A stretch of 64,000 nt of DNA, taken from Tetranychus cinnabarinus. Its lineage: Eukaryota; Arthropoda; Arachnida; Trombidiformes; Tetranychidae. Positions 51,520 through 62,216 of the stretch are shown piece after piece; position 1 is the first letter of the stretch; each line of letters starts with the position of its first letter. The stretch is from the NCBI GenBank assembly GCA_022266195.1, contig WHVY01000001.1, forward strand, positions 5,084,001 to 5,148,000. The letters are read 5' to 3'. A model generated the notes under the pieces. The model did no database searches. It was not told where the DNA came from and saw only the letters and a list, made by a program, of their open reading frames with translations. The position numbers were made by a program, and so were the translations under genes.

Positions 51520-52247
51520 TTTAATTAATTTAAAGCAACAAAAAATAATCCGACAATTGAATATAATCAAAAAATAACAATTGACGAGTAAAATATCAAT
51601 GGAGTTTCTGTTTTGTAAAGCCTCAAATACACTTATACACTAACAAGAAAAGGATGACTTTATGCAGTTCTGGCTCCCTCTCTAGCCCATGACGATGGGT
51701 GTGAGCACTAGGCGGTGAGTTTAATCACAGGCCTAGTGTTACTTTGATATCTCAAGTATTTATTCAAAGAGTGTTAATTATTCAGCCATTTAATCGCTAA
51801 ATCAACCTCATCAGTTTTTAAACATGTTCATTTCATTAATCTGATTGCCTCAACTAAACTCTTCAATGTTTCAATAGTTACCAAATTTAATGTTGATCGC
51901 TGTGGTGCTGAAAATTCAAGTTTATGATCAATTGCATTTAAACTAGTATTTGAAGAAAATTTAAATCAAAGATTAAGATGATAACAACTTCCTCATTTAA
52001 TTAATAAATTTTTATTCAGTATATTTAAATTGTTTAAAGTGATTAGACATTTTTCATCTAATTGTCAAAGTACAGAGCATCATTTGGAGATGTTCCCTAC
52101 AATGACTGGATGACTGGGTGTTGAGAGTTGGTTGTAAAATTACAACTCGTCCAACTTGTCATGAATTGAATATACTTGACTCAATTTTAGTCTATTTTTT
52201 ATTTATTTATTTTGTTTATTAATCAATTGTTAACTTTTTAATTAACA
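51520..52247. promoter_or_regulatory. Shared Rab1/Got1 intergenic promoter region with two hairpins
   Basis: The only DNA between the divergent Rab1 and Got1 starts, so it must hold both promoters and 5' UTRs. A GC-richer patch at 51668-51745 carries two potential hairpins: CCCAT-gacg-ATGGG at about 51689-51702 and an 8-bp stem CACTAGGC/GCCTAGTG at about 51707-51740. No TATA box stands out. Confidence 0.5.
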
Positions 52248-52670
52248 ATGCTGGATTTAAGTGAATTTCAAAAGATTGGCCTCGGGCTGGCAATGTTTGG
52301 CTTGTCCTTTATTGTGATCGGTGTTATGCTCTTTTTTGATAGAGGTTTACTGGCGATTGGAAATATCCTCTTTTTAACTGGATTAACATTCATAATTGGA
52401 CTTCAACGGACATTCTTCTTCTTTTTCCAAAGGCACAAATGGAAGGGTTCAACAGCGTTCTTTGCTGGTTTAATGATTGTTTTCCTGGGTTACCCGTTTG
52501 TCGGAATGGTTGTTGAATTTTATGGATTCATCTTACTCTTCCGTGGTTTCCTTCCAGTTGCAGTCTCATTTCTCAGAAGAATTCCTGTTATTGGTACAAT
52601 TCTTAATTTACCGGTTATTAGTAAAATTGCCGATGCTTTAGGGGGAGATTCACATCGATCTATAGTTTAA
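52248..52670 (+). CDS. Got1: Got1/GOLT1B-like Golgi vesicle transport protein
   Basis: An intronless 140-aa frame with the Got1/SFT2-like fold: four hydrophobic spans at about residues 10-28, 32-53, 68-86 and 88-110, with short loops. The N-terminal EFQKIGLGL, central FFDRGLLAIGNILFL and GLTFIIG, and RHKWKGSTAFF are family-typical. Got1 is a multispanning protein of early Golgi and ER membranes and acts in ER-to-Golgi and Golgi vesicle traffic. Length matches the family (about 138). The upstream neighbour, head to head, is Rab1, which acts on the same route. A polyadenylation signal AATAAA lies at 52804-52809, just ahead of Pex14. Confidence 0.94.
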   Translation: MLDLSEFQKIGLGLAMFGLSFIVIGVMLFFDRGLLAIGNILFLTGLTFIIGLQRTFFFFFQRHKWKGSTAFFAGLMIVFLGYPFVGMVVEFYGFILLFRGFLPVAVSFLRRIPVIGTILNLPVISKIADALGGDSHRSIV

Positions 52671-52803
52671 ATCAATTATAAGGCTATCATGTAATTTCAT
52701 CATGAATGCATATGTAAATTCGTTTCGAGTTTTGCGCGATAATCCTTGGTAACCACGTTGCCAAGACTGAGTTGACTCAGAATCTGGAATCATTCAATTT
52801 TAT

Positions 52804-52809
52804 AATAAA
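52804..52809 (+). terminator. Polyadenylation signal for Got1
   Basis: AATAAA lies 134 bases after the Got1 stop and 131 bases before the Pex14 start, so the two genes are probably separate transcripts. Confidence 0.5.
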
Positions 52810-52939
52810 TACTTTCTATCAATTGCCATTCCAATTGTCAAAACAGTTGCTTTCTTTTTTTTATTTTATCTGTTTTTGTTATTAACATTTTCACTTCTTC
52901 ACCGAGTTTTTTAAATATCAAGTTTCTTATTTCGCTGTC

Positions 52940-53596
52940 ATGGAATCAAATGAAGCTGACTCAAATGGTATGGAAAGTCAAATGGTGTTGAGAGATGATT
53001 TGATCAAAACTGCAGTTGACTTCCTTAAAATACCAAAAGTTGCCAATAGTTCTATTGATAAAAAGAAAAGTTTCCTTCGTTCCAAGGGTTTAAATGATGA
53101 TGAGATTGATGTGGCTTTCTTACAGTCTGGTATCTCTGGTTATGGACACGATGATATGGCTGTAGCTGAAAGATCTGCTTGGTCTTCCCTGGCAAGATTC
53201 ACATTTTCAACAGCAATTATTGGTGGTATCTTTTACGGTGGCTATCATTTATACAAGAAATATATTCAACCTAAAATCCTGCAATACTTCAGTGATCGAT
53301 TGGATACAATTGAAAGTAAATTGGACAACATTGTGGAAACTGTTAAAAAATTGGAGACTGAATCTGCAAATGACAAACTTAACATTATGAAAACATCTCG
53401 CCCTAATGCTGCTGAAATCCATGCTATTAATGAACTGAAGACTGAAATTTCATCTGTCAAAGCCTTGATTTTGAGTAAAAATTCTTTCCCAATGAAACCT
53501 TCCTCAGAAGCAACAATACCTTCATGGCAGCTCGATGAACCAGTAACAAATGGGATTCCCAGTGTTATATCAGCAACTGAAGAAGACGATGATTGA
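52940..53596 (+). CDS. Pex14: Peroxin-14 (peroxisomal import docking protein), short form
   Basis: An intronless 218-aa frame. The conserved N-terminal domain that binds Pex5 and Pex19 is clear: LIKTAVDFLKIPKV, KKKSFLRSKGLNDDEID and AFLQSG (about residues 18-65). A hydrophobic segment follows (STAIIGGIFYGGYHLY, about 91-108), then a coiled-coil stretch (DTIESKLDNIVETVKKLE) and an acidic end. Pex14 sits in the peroxisomal membrane and docks cargo-loaded Pex5. At 218 residues it is much shorter than vertebrate Pex14 (about 375); the missing part is the C-terminal low-complexity region. The gene converges on the unnamed gene to its right, with about 250 bp between stops. Confidence 0.9.
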   Translation: MESNEADSNGMESQMVLRDDLIKTAVDFLKIPKVANSSIDKKKSFLRSKGLNDDEIDVAFLQSGISGYGHDDMAVAERSAWSSLARFTFSTAIIGGIFYGGYHLYKKYIQPKILQYFSDRLDTIESKLDNIVETVKKLETESANDKLNIMKTSRPNAAEIHAINELKTEISSVKALILSKNSFPMKPSSEATIPSWQLDEPVTNGIPSVISATEEDDD

Positions 53597-53833
53597 TTAA
53601 AGCAAAATTTATCAAGGAAGTAAAAAAAACTGGTCAACATGAAATATTGGATTTGCATTTATTTTTAAATTTGGTGGTTAGGTGGTCAAAAGTAAATGCA
53701 AGTAAAATTAATAAGTTACAATATTTAGTTTTGTTTACAAAGTTGTATATTATCTTTTTCTATAAGTTAACAAGTTTGGTATAAATCACATAGGGAGTTG
53801 AATCGTACAGCATGTCGAATCTAAATAATTGTA

Positions 53834-53839
53834 AATAAA
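53834..53839 (+). terminator. Polyadenylation signal for Pex14
   Basis: AATAAA 238 bases after the Pex14 stop, almost touching the stop codon of the convergent gene. The two mRNAs may overlap at their 3' ends. Confidence 0.45.
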
Positions 53840-53842
53840 TAA

Positions 53843-54642
53843 TTACCTTACATCATTTTTGTTGGAATCATTTTTACGAGTTCCCAGTAAAATGCGGCTC
53901 AACTTTTCTCGTTTTTGGTACCTTCTTTTGTGTAATTTTCTTACCGTGTTCTTACCCATTTCAGATATCTCAAGGAGCCTTTCAACACCTGATCCAAGTA
54001 AATCGTTAAAGCGAAGTATTCTTCCTCTCAAACTTTTAGTTAAATTTACTCTTTTAGTTCGAGCCCAATCAACAAAATCAGGATTAACATCTCTCAATTG
54101 TTCAATTAGTTGGTCAATCGTTTCATTCACTTGACGCAAATTACCCTCCAAGCGAAGTCCAATATTTATTTTGGCTTTTGTAAAATCAGCCTCAAGGTCT
54201 TCAACAATCTCATCATATTTGGCTAAAGCTTCTTCCAACTTTTCCTCATCAACTTCATCTCCACGTCCCATGAAAGATTCAACGATACCTGTGACTATAT
54301 CTTTGCCTTTTCCTAATCGATCCCTAAAAGAATCCAAATTTTCTAAAAGTCGAGCAGTTTTCGTTTTACGCTTGGAAGTCGATTTACCGGGAGCTGTGAC
54401 AGTTGAAGGTGATGGCAGTGATACATCTTGTTTATCAGGCACCGAAGTATTCACTTTATCATCTGAATCGTCATCTTCTTGAGCATTTACTGGCAAAAGG
54501 AAAAGAAAATTTCAAAACAAATGAACACATTTTATACTTATTGGTGAAACAATTAAGATGAGAGTTGCACAAAATCCGGGAAATGAAATCCAAGCAAGAG
54601 AAGACACTAACCTTTTATCCAAATCAGTCCGATTATCAAAAC
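53843..54642 (-). CDS. Unrecognised, probably secreted, helical protein (5' end unresolved)
   Basis: The main exon is 54489-53843 (214 residues plus stop). An upstream exon end at 54642-54613 joins in phase 1 and supplies a hydrophobic stretch (LIIGLIWIK) directly before VNAQEDDD, which looks like a signal peptide with cleavage after NA. The frame upstream of 54642 soon meets stops and has no ATG, but a good acceptor (TTTCTTCTCACAG) sits at 54643, so the initiating exon lies further up and was not found. The mature chain is acidic and Ser/Thr-rich at first, then a long Lys/Glu/Leu-rich helical region (LEEALAKYDEIVEDLEADF, QVNETIDQLIEQLRD) and a basic end. Two possible N-glycosylation sites (NET, NLT) are present. 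I recognise no family. Confidence 0.65.
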
Positions 54643-55554
54643 TGTGAGAAGAAATAATTTATCATTGAACATAAGAAATCTCATAACGACAATTAAAATA
54701 TTTTCCAACTGAAATTATCTGATATTATGATGTAATTTTGAAAACACAAACTTCTGATCAATGTTTTTCGCTTACAGCCAAATGTAAATTCTTGAACTGT
54801 TGAAATCTCAGAGTCACATATAAACTATTGAATCGACTTTGATTTTGTGTTCAGTTGGTTTGTGGTAAATTTTTCTTCTTAAATACTCTTTTAACAATCA
54901 AATCGCGTGCAAAACTGGTCCTAACAACTTTTCTTCTCTTCACTTCTTGAACATTTCTCTTTTTGTTTGTTTATTTGTTTTGTCTCTTTAATTTTTCTTA
55001 ACAATTGATCATCAACAAGTTAACAAGCATTGTCAAGGCCAGCTAATAAATTGTTACGTTCGATCAAACCAGATGATCGATTAAGATCAGTTCAATATGA
55101 TTTTGTTATCCATTCATTCGTTGAACATTTTGTTTCTCATCAATTCTTGTAATCAAATAAGTTTAAGACAAAATATGTTGCACGTAATATATCATTTATT
55201 TGTAAACACTTTTTCCACTATCATTATCACCATTATTTAATGTAATTAAGGATTAGCATTTATGTCAATACTCGGTGGGCAGTGAAAGCTTTGCTAGAGT
55301 TCAATCATTTCACCAAACTTGACCCTTGAATGGTAGCGACAGAATTTCAAGTTTCATTAAATTAATCGAAATAGCTTATCGGAAGTTGAAGTATAGCGAA
55401 GAGTTGAGAGTTGTAAAAATTAAAGTTATTCAAATTATATTTAATTTTTAATTTTACAATCTTTCTTCCAGTAAATAATTGAATTTTTATCAATTGATGT
55501 TGGATTTTAAGAATCTCATTGCTTTACAGGTATTAATTTAATTTACGGTTGTGA
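54643..55554. other. Intergenic region upstream of the secreted-protein gene / 3' flank of fumarase
   Basis: No gene is recognised. It should contain the missing first exon and promoter of the secreted-protein gene and the 3' UTR of fumarate hydratase (TTTATT, minus-strand AATAAA, at 55195-55200). Confidence 0.4.
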
Positions 55555-57212
55555 CTATTTTTTTGGTCCAATCATGTCTTCTGGTTTGACCCATTCATTG
55601 AATTGTTGTTCAGTTAAAAATCCACTTTGAATGGCTGATTCTTTCAATGACAACCCTTCTTTGTGAGCTTTCTTGGCAATCTGAGCTGCTTTGTCATAAC
55701 CAATGTGAGGATTAAGAGCTGTTACCAACATTAGAGAATCATTCAAAAGTTGATTTATTCTCTTTTCGTTAACCTGAATGCCTGTAACACAATTGGTGTT
55801 GAATGAGGTAGCCGCATCAGCTAATAAAGTAATTGATCGCAAAACGTTTGCCACAATCATTGGTTTGAAAACGTTCAATTCAAAATGTCCATTTGATCCA
55901 CCAATGGTTACAGCAACATGATTACCCATAACTTGTGCACAAACCATTGTCATTGCTTCACATTGTGTTGGGTTCACTTTACCAGGCATGATAGAAGATC
56001 CTGGCTCCAATTCAGGCAACATTATCTCACCTAATCCACATCTGGGTCCAGATGCCAAAAGTCTTATATCATTTGCAATCTTCATTAAAGATGCGGCAAC
56101 AACATTCAATGCGCCAGATAACTCAATGAATGCGTCATGACTAGCCAAGGCTTCGAATTTGTTGGGAGATTCTCGGAATGGTAAACCTGTGAGATTGGCA
56201 ATTTCTGAAGAAACTGCTTTATCCCAACCAACTTTGGTGTTAAGTCCAGTTCCGACAGCAGTTCCACCGATAGCAAGGTAATACATTCTTGGCTCTAAAG
56301 CCGCCTTAATACGTTGAATGCCAAATTCAATTTGCTGAGCGTAACCAGAAAATTCTTGTCCGAGGGTTAAAGGTACAGCATCTTGACAATGTGTACGTCC
56401 AATTTTAATTATATGATTGAATTCTTTCTCTTTTTTTCTCAACGAATTAAGCAGTTCATCAAGAGAAATGAGCAGTCTTCTGTGAGTTTCGATTGCTGTT
56501 GCGACATGCATAGCTGTGGGGAAAGTATCATTTGATGATTGCCCTTTATTGACATGATCATTTGGATGCACAAGATTTCTATCACCCCTTTGACCGCCTA
56601 GAATAAGAAGTAAAATTGTTAAATTAAACTCATTAAAGTCCAACAGGTTGACTCTATCAATGCTTACCTAAAATTTCAATAGCACGATTAGCAATGACTT
56701 CATTACAATTCATGTTGGACTGTGTTCCACTACCGGTTTGCCAAATTACCAAAGGAAATTCTTGTCGTAAATTGATATTCTTTTTCATTAGTATGTCATC
56801 ACAGGCATTTATGATTGCACCGGCTAGTTTTTTGTCGATATTTGATTGTTCCATGTTAACAATACAACAAGCCTTCTTCAAAATTGCAAATGCTTTAATT
56901 ACTGCCAGAGGCATCTGTTCGCCTCCCCATTCAGCGTCTTCTTCATTATAAACACCTAAAATAACAAGAGAAAAATTGAAATTTTCAATCTTTTTAGATG
57001 ACATCTAGATTGAACTTATACATACCGATCTTGAAGTTGTTTCGTGATCGCTGTGTTTGAGCACCATATAATCTATCAGAAGGAACTTTTACTTCTCCCA
57101 TAGTGTCTCGCTCAACTCTGAATTTACTGTCGGAAGCCATAATAGCAGAACTAACAGAAAATTTCCTAGTTAGATTGATGACCATTAAACGATGACTGAT
57201 TCGGGAAATCAT
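55555..57212 (-). CDS. FH: Fumarate hydratase, class II
   Basis: Three coding exons, 57212-57026, 56955-56668 and 56597-55555, join in phase (1,518 nt, 505 aa), close to the usual 500-510. It catalyses reversible hydration of fumarate to malate in the citric acid cycle. Class II motifs are clear: GEVKVPSDRLYGAQTQRS near the N-terminus, WQTGSGTQSNMNCNEVIANR, the HPNDHVNKGQSSND block, GRTHCQDAVPLTLGQEFSGY and the signature loop GSSIMPGKVNPTQCEAM. The first 25 residues (MISRISHRLMVINLTRKFSVSS) are basic and Ser-rich without acids, as in a mitochondrial presequence. A second in-frame Met follows at residue 25, so a cytosolic form is possible. Head to head with slowmo. Confidence 0.96.
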
Positions 57213-57747
57213 TTTGCAATTGAGTTATATCTATTATATTTACAAAAAGAGCCAAGTGAGATTGGATGATAAAGAAAAAGCAATGATAAAATAACTGAAG
57301 AGGCTTTTAGCGAAGGAGATTGAGCAGTACTACGGGAAAGAAATATGATCGTCGATTAAATAAGATGAAACCTTGGATGAAATCACAGATGACGGGCGAT
57401 AAAATATATTAATATTGATAAGATGTATTTTGATTAAGTGAGGTAAACTCAGAATTACAGGGGAGAAAAAAAGGGTCACTGAAAATGATTTGCTCGTAAT
57501 TATTCTTGTAATCACCTGATTATCAAAGATTTACAGCTGTAGATTATTATAAGGTCCCTTAAGTTAAGAACCATTCTGAAATCTTTCTGGCAAAGACATT
57601 GAGATCAAATTTTTCATTTAAGGTTAATTATTTACTGTTAATTAAACTTCTAGTCTAATTTTTAATTAATTTAGTGCAACGACGAGTTATTACTCTTGAT
57701 CTGTGTTTCTTTTTTGTTATTTATTTATTTCTAACAATTACTTAATC
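57213..57747. promoter_or_regulatory. Shared FH/slowmo intergenic promoter region
   Basis: 535 bp separate the two divergent start codons, both of mitochondrial proteins. The DNA is AT-rich with no obvious TATA box or repeat. Both promoters and 5' UTRs must lie here. Confidence 0.45.
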
Positions 57748-58619
57748 ATGAAAATTTGGACATCAGAGCATGTTTTCAGGTAAGCGAAAGGCCTGATTCA
57801 AGTTAATTACCCAAATATTGATTGCTGCTTATTTCAACTATTGACCAATTTATTTTTAACATTTTTTCTTTTTGGTTACAGTCATCCATGGGAAAAGGTT
57901 GTGACAGCAACGTGGCGTAAATATCCAAATCCATTAAACCCAGCTGTAGTAGGGATTGACGTTGTTGACAGGAATGTTGCAAATGGTACTCTCAAAAGTC
58001 AAAGGTTAATCAGTACTGAATGGGGTATGCCACATTGGGCCTGTAGTATATTAGGAGGAGATAAAGTCTCATATGCTGTTGAACACTCAGAAGTAGACGC
58101 TAGACGTAAATGCATGACATTAGTATCAAAAAATGTAAGTAATGTCAAGTTCAATTTTTTAAGGCTCTATTAATGAGCATTTTTCGGCTAACAGGTTATT
58201 TAACTATTTCTTTTCTTTTCATCATTCAATAGATATCCTTTTCAAATGAAGTTTCTATAGAGGAAAAATTAACATATCTGCCTCATCCGAATAAGCCTGA
58301 TGCTACTCTTCTAAAACAAGAAGCTATCATAACCGTCCATGGGATCCCATTGAGTAGCTACTTCGAAAGTTTTATATCTTCAACAATCTCATCGAATGCT
58401 CAAAAAGTAGGTCGTTTTTAATTAAACCTTTAAGTTCAATAAACTCTCACTTTACTTCTTGTTCCGCTTACTTCAAACACCTACTGAACTTTCACTTAAA
58501 CTAACTTGACCTTTCATTTTTTCTTTTTATTCAATCAGGGTCGACAAGCGCTGGAATTCGTAATTAATCGAATGGGAGGTAATTCCTTAGAGGAAGAACT
58601 ACACCATCAAGTGATATGA
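57748..58619 (+). CDS. slmo: Slowmo/PRELID3-type mitochondrial lipid-transfer protein
   Basis: Four exons, 57748-57779, 57882-58134, 58233-58406 and 58539-58619, join in phase to 179 codons plus stop, the typical size of the PRELI/MSF1 domain alone. The N-terminus MKIWTSEHVFRHPWEKV with YPNPLNPAVVGIDVVDR and LISTEWG is characteristic of PRELID3/slowmo. Family members work with TRIAP1 in the intermembrane space to move phospholipids between mitochondrial membranes; PRELID3 carries phosphatidylserine. An AATAAA at 58821-58826 fits as its polyadenylation signal. Confidence 0.93.
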
Positions 58620-60737
58620 TAATTCAACTAGTTTATTTTAATTACAAATTAACCTGTCTTAGACCCCTAAATTCCTCTTTCCTCTTTCAAATGTAAACAT
58701 CCCTGTTAAAAACAGTTAACTATTACCTGCTGGGATGTATTTTTTGAATTAGTATTGTTATGTTAATACAAATTAAAAATTAAGTTCACATTTGAATTTG
58801 CTTCTGAAACTTCATTGACTAATAAATCCGCGCAATTTGTCAAACTCTCTGTCGCTTGTTTATTATGAATTCGATTAATGATTGTGATAAATGTTCATAT
58901 TCACGTGTAAAACCTGATGATCAACTCGTCATCATATCAATGTGGGGAAATTAATTAATCTTTGAACATCCAACAAACTGGACTTTAATCTGTAATACTT
59001 GCATGATTTTTATCGATTCTTACTTAACAATTTATCTGATGTTAAATATGAATGAAAACGATATATAATCATTTTCAAATCCTTATAAAGTTCAATTACT
59101 TCAAGATTTGCCACAAACAATAATCTATACATCTGATTAATTAGTCAATTTTTACCACAATCTCAAATTATCTTGAATAATGATATTTAAATTGCTAAAT
59201 TATTTCATAATTACCATTTAGGCTCAACTGTGCGAAGTGTAAAAATGAATGCAAAAATATAGACTCTAATAAATTACTAGATTAACTTGGGTTAGTCAAT
59301 GTTTGAATAAATATCTTTCATCCACTAAACCACTCTATTAATACAATTAACAATCTATATTTTTCTCATCCCTGTGTAATTAAAAATACACTTTCCAGAT
59401 ACCAAGAGTTACCATTAAAGCCTCAGTTTGCTTGGATGAAGACGATGAGCGCTGGTGATGATGATAAAAGTGAAATCTTGATACTCTGTTTGTTAATAAA
59501 TGTTTGAATTATATCCAAGTTAAATAGATCATTAGAAGCGATTGATTTGCCAGTGAAAAGCAGTTAAACATGGTTAAACTAACAGCATGGATCATTCATC
59601 TTTACAGCCTTTTTTCAAGCACAAGGATAAAGACAGCAAACATTATCATCATGTAATCAACAACAGATCATTCTATCCAGATTCATGAGAAATTTTCATA
59701 CAATCAATCAACATGATGTCGGATCAACGCAAGAGAAAAAAATGTTCATAAATTACGGTTCATTTCAACAATCAACTTTCTCTACTATCCTTAACTAATA
59801 GAGCTAAATTTTTTTCTAGCTAATTGGTAAAAATATCCTTTCAATGTTAGTTGTTTGTTAACGCTTGTAAACTTGATTGTTAACTTTGATTTTAACCAAG
59901 TCAACATCTTTTTTTTAAATGCCTGAACAATTTAATTTTTATTCAACTTTCACTTTATCCAAAACCTGAATCAATTTAACGTTGAATTATTGAATTGATG
60001 ATTTACATTGAGATCAATATTGAAGTTGTATTTGGTAAAAGGCACTTGTTTTTAATGACTGTAAGTTGGAGGTAGACTTATGAGTTATTTGATTTTTCAC
60101 AAATTACAGTAAACTAGATTTTGGTTGGTTAACTGTTGTGATAGTAAACAATTTTACACATTTTTACATTTTGCTATTTAGTAATTAACTTTCTTGGTTA
60201 CAATTTCAGCGTCAAAATCAGGTAAAGATGATGAGTATTCGTTGATTAGGTTTGTAAACAGTCAAACAATTGAAAATCAAGATTGATTTAAATGATGTCG
60301 ATGAGAATGATGATAATAGAGAAGAGGATAAAGATAATGTAATAAAACCATTGAATCGTTGCTTGAGATTGATTAAACTGGACAAGAACTATTAAGCCCA
60401 TTAACAAGTTAACCTTGCTGTTATAAAAAAGCTAATTTCGTAGTTGATCTGTAGTCGAGTCTGATGGCAAAAAAACATTTCATATTCCTAAAGATTTTAG
60501 ATTCATTTGAGAACTATTGGTTACATGATTTACCTGTTGAATCGTTGAATATCTTCTATTATTCCATATCGCATCATCATCTAATCTGATTTATTTATAA
60601 CCCAATATTGGTCAGGTTTTGCATTGTTTACATTATTTTTATCATCTTTTTATACCTGTTTTTGATACATCATTTGGTGTAAATTGTAACATTTTTGAGC
60701 CATTGGGTTCCATACTACGTAATTAATGTACTTCAAT
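58620..60737. other. Intergenic region between slowmo and FoxF 3' ends
   Basis: It contains the slowmo 3' UTR (AATAAA at 58821-58826) and, on the other strand, the FoxF 3' UTR. The rest is AT-rich with no recognisable gene or repeat. Confidence 0.5.
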
Positions 60738-62216
60738 CTAAAAAGATTCAGTTATATGAGGTAAATAATTTAGACAAGATTGATTTTGCTGCATTTGTTG
60801 GGGTTGATGGTGATGAAGGTGGTGATGCTGTTGTTGATTGGATATAACTAGCCAACTGTAATCACCGGTAAATGTTGAATAATCTTGAATTGGATGGTGA
60901 TGATGATGGTGGTAAAGATGATTACTACTGGTATTATTGTTGTAACCAATTGAAGTTGGTGGGGTTAATGATGGTGAATCCATCAATTGATTTGACGGTG
61001 AATTTGTTGACTTTAAGTTTGTCAATGATAGACCATTTGGAGTCATCGATGGTGAAGATGAGGAAACAGAAGATGAAGACGAAGAGGACGGCGATGATGA
61101 TGAAGTTGAACCTTGGGTTTCATTTTTAATCAAATTGGGATACGTTGATGGACAACTGTTGGCTAACGGATTGGCTGAAGTTGCTGTTGTTGAAGGATTG
61201 GTTGATGTTGCTTGAGTTGTGGTTGACATTGGTGATGAACCTGAAGATGATGAGACTCCAAGAGTCATTCCAACATAACTGTTAACATTTGAATAAAAGT
61301 TGGCATAATCAAGATGAAGATGATTACCAAAGGCTGTTGATGAAAGTTGCTGTTGCTGTGGCTGTTGTTGACTATGATGATGATTAGATGTTAAGTAGCT
61401 TTGATTGTAATGTGAAGAGACAGTTAGTGGTGATAAAGAGGGAGTCACTGAACGAGTAATCACTGAAGGTAACGTCGATGAAGATTGATTTGTGGCCGGT
61501 GAAGGTAGAGGTGGCAGTGGTAGGGATAAAGGAGGAGGAATACCAATTGAAGGTGGTGTTGGTGAGGATAGGAACGAGTTTGAATATAATCCCGTTAACC
61601 TGGCGTTATTGTTTTCATTGTTATGTGAAAGTGTAGTTGTAGTTGAGGTAGATGTTGAAGTGGCCCTTGTATTGTCATTTGTATTGTCAAGATTACCAGC
61701 GTTTGTATTACCACTTAAGCAATTGATTTGGGTTAACTTTTTACGCCTAAATCCTCTGGGTCGCCGTCTAAATGAGCCTTCCTCAAAGATACACTCAGAG
61801 GAAGGATCAATGGTCCAATAATGACCTTTACCAGGTTTACCAATGTTTTTGGGCAGCTTGACAAAGCACTCATTTAAGGATAAATTGTGTCTAATTGAAT
61901 TTTTCCAGCCCTTATAGTCACCACGGAAGCAAGCAAATTTACTCTGTAAATATTGATATATCTCAGCCAGAGTTGCCCTTTTATTGTCCGAATTTTGAAT
62001 TGCCATGACTATCAGGCAAATATACGATAATGGAGGCTTATCCATTTTACGAGATCCAGTTAATTTGGCATTGGTAGCGATTAAAGTATTGTTTATTGAG
62101 CTTAAGCTTGAGGCTGTTGAAGACGATGATGAATTGAGTCCTGTAGTCATTGGTATTGCCGTTGAAACCACCAAATGATCCATATTAACTGTACCATTAA
62201 CATTAACGTCAATCAC
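60738..62216 (-). CDS. FoxF: FoxF-class forkhead transcription factor
   Basis: A single uninterrupted frame of 492 aa. The forkhead (winged-helix) domain runs from about residue 58 to 155: MDKPPLSYICLIVMAIQ, then RATLAEIYQYLQSKF, GWKNSIRHNLSLNECFVKLP, GKPGKGHYWTIDP and the FoxF-typical EEGSFRRRPRGFRRKK. The last motif separates FoxF from FoxL1, FoxC and FoxQ. FoxF factors (biniou in flies) specify visceral mesoderm. The rest is Ser/Thr/Asn/Gln/His-rich low complexity, including His and Gln runs near the C-terminus. The chosen ATG is the first in frame; an in-frame TAA lies three codons upstream. Confidence 0.93.
   Translation of the reverse strand: MIDVNVNGTVNMDHLVVSTAIPMTTGLNSSSSSTASSLSSINNTLIATNAKLTGSRKMDKPPLSYICLIVMAIQNSDNKRATLAEIYQYLQSKFACFRGDYKGWKNSIRHNLSLNECFVKLPKNIGKPGKGHYWTIDPSSECIFEEGSFRRRPRGFRRKKLTQINCLSGNTNAGNLDNTNDNTRATSTSTSTTTTLSHNNENNNARLTGLYSNSFLSSPTPPSIGIPPPLSLPLPPLPSPATNQSSSTLPSVITRSVTPSLSPLTVSSHYNQSYLTSNHHHSQQQPQQQQLSSTAFGNHLHLDYANFYSNVNSYVGMTLGVSSSSGSSPMSTTTQATSTNPSTTATSANPLANSCPSTYPNLIKNETQGSTSSSSPSSSSSSSVSSSSPSMTPNGLSLTNLKSTNSPSNQLMDSPSLTPPTSIGYNNNTSSNHLYHHHHHHPIQDYSTFTGDYSWLVISNQQQHHHLHHHQPQQMQQNQSCLNYLPHITESF

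Noticed and set aside
61492..61821. Antisense open frame across FoxF
   Set aside because: It is the complement of the FoxF Ser/Pro-rich coding sequence.
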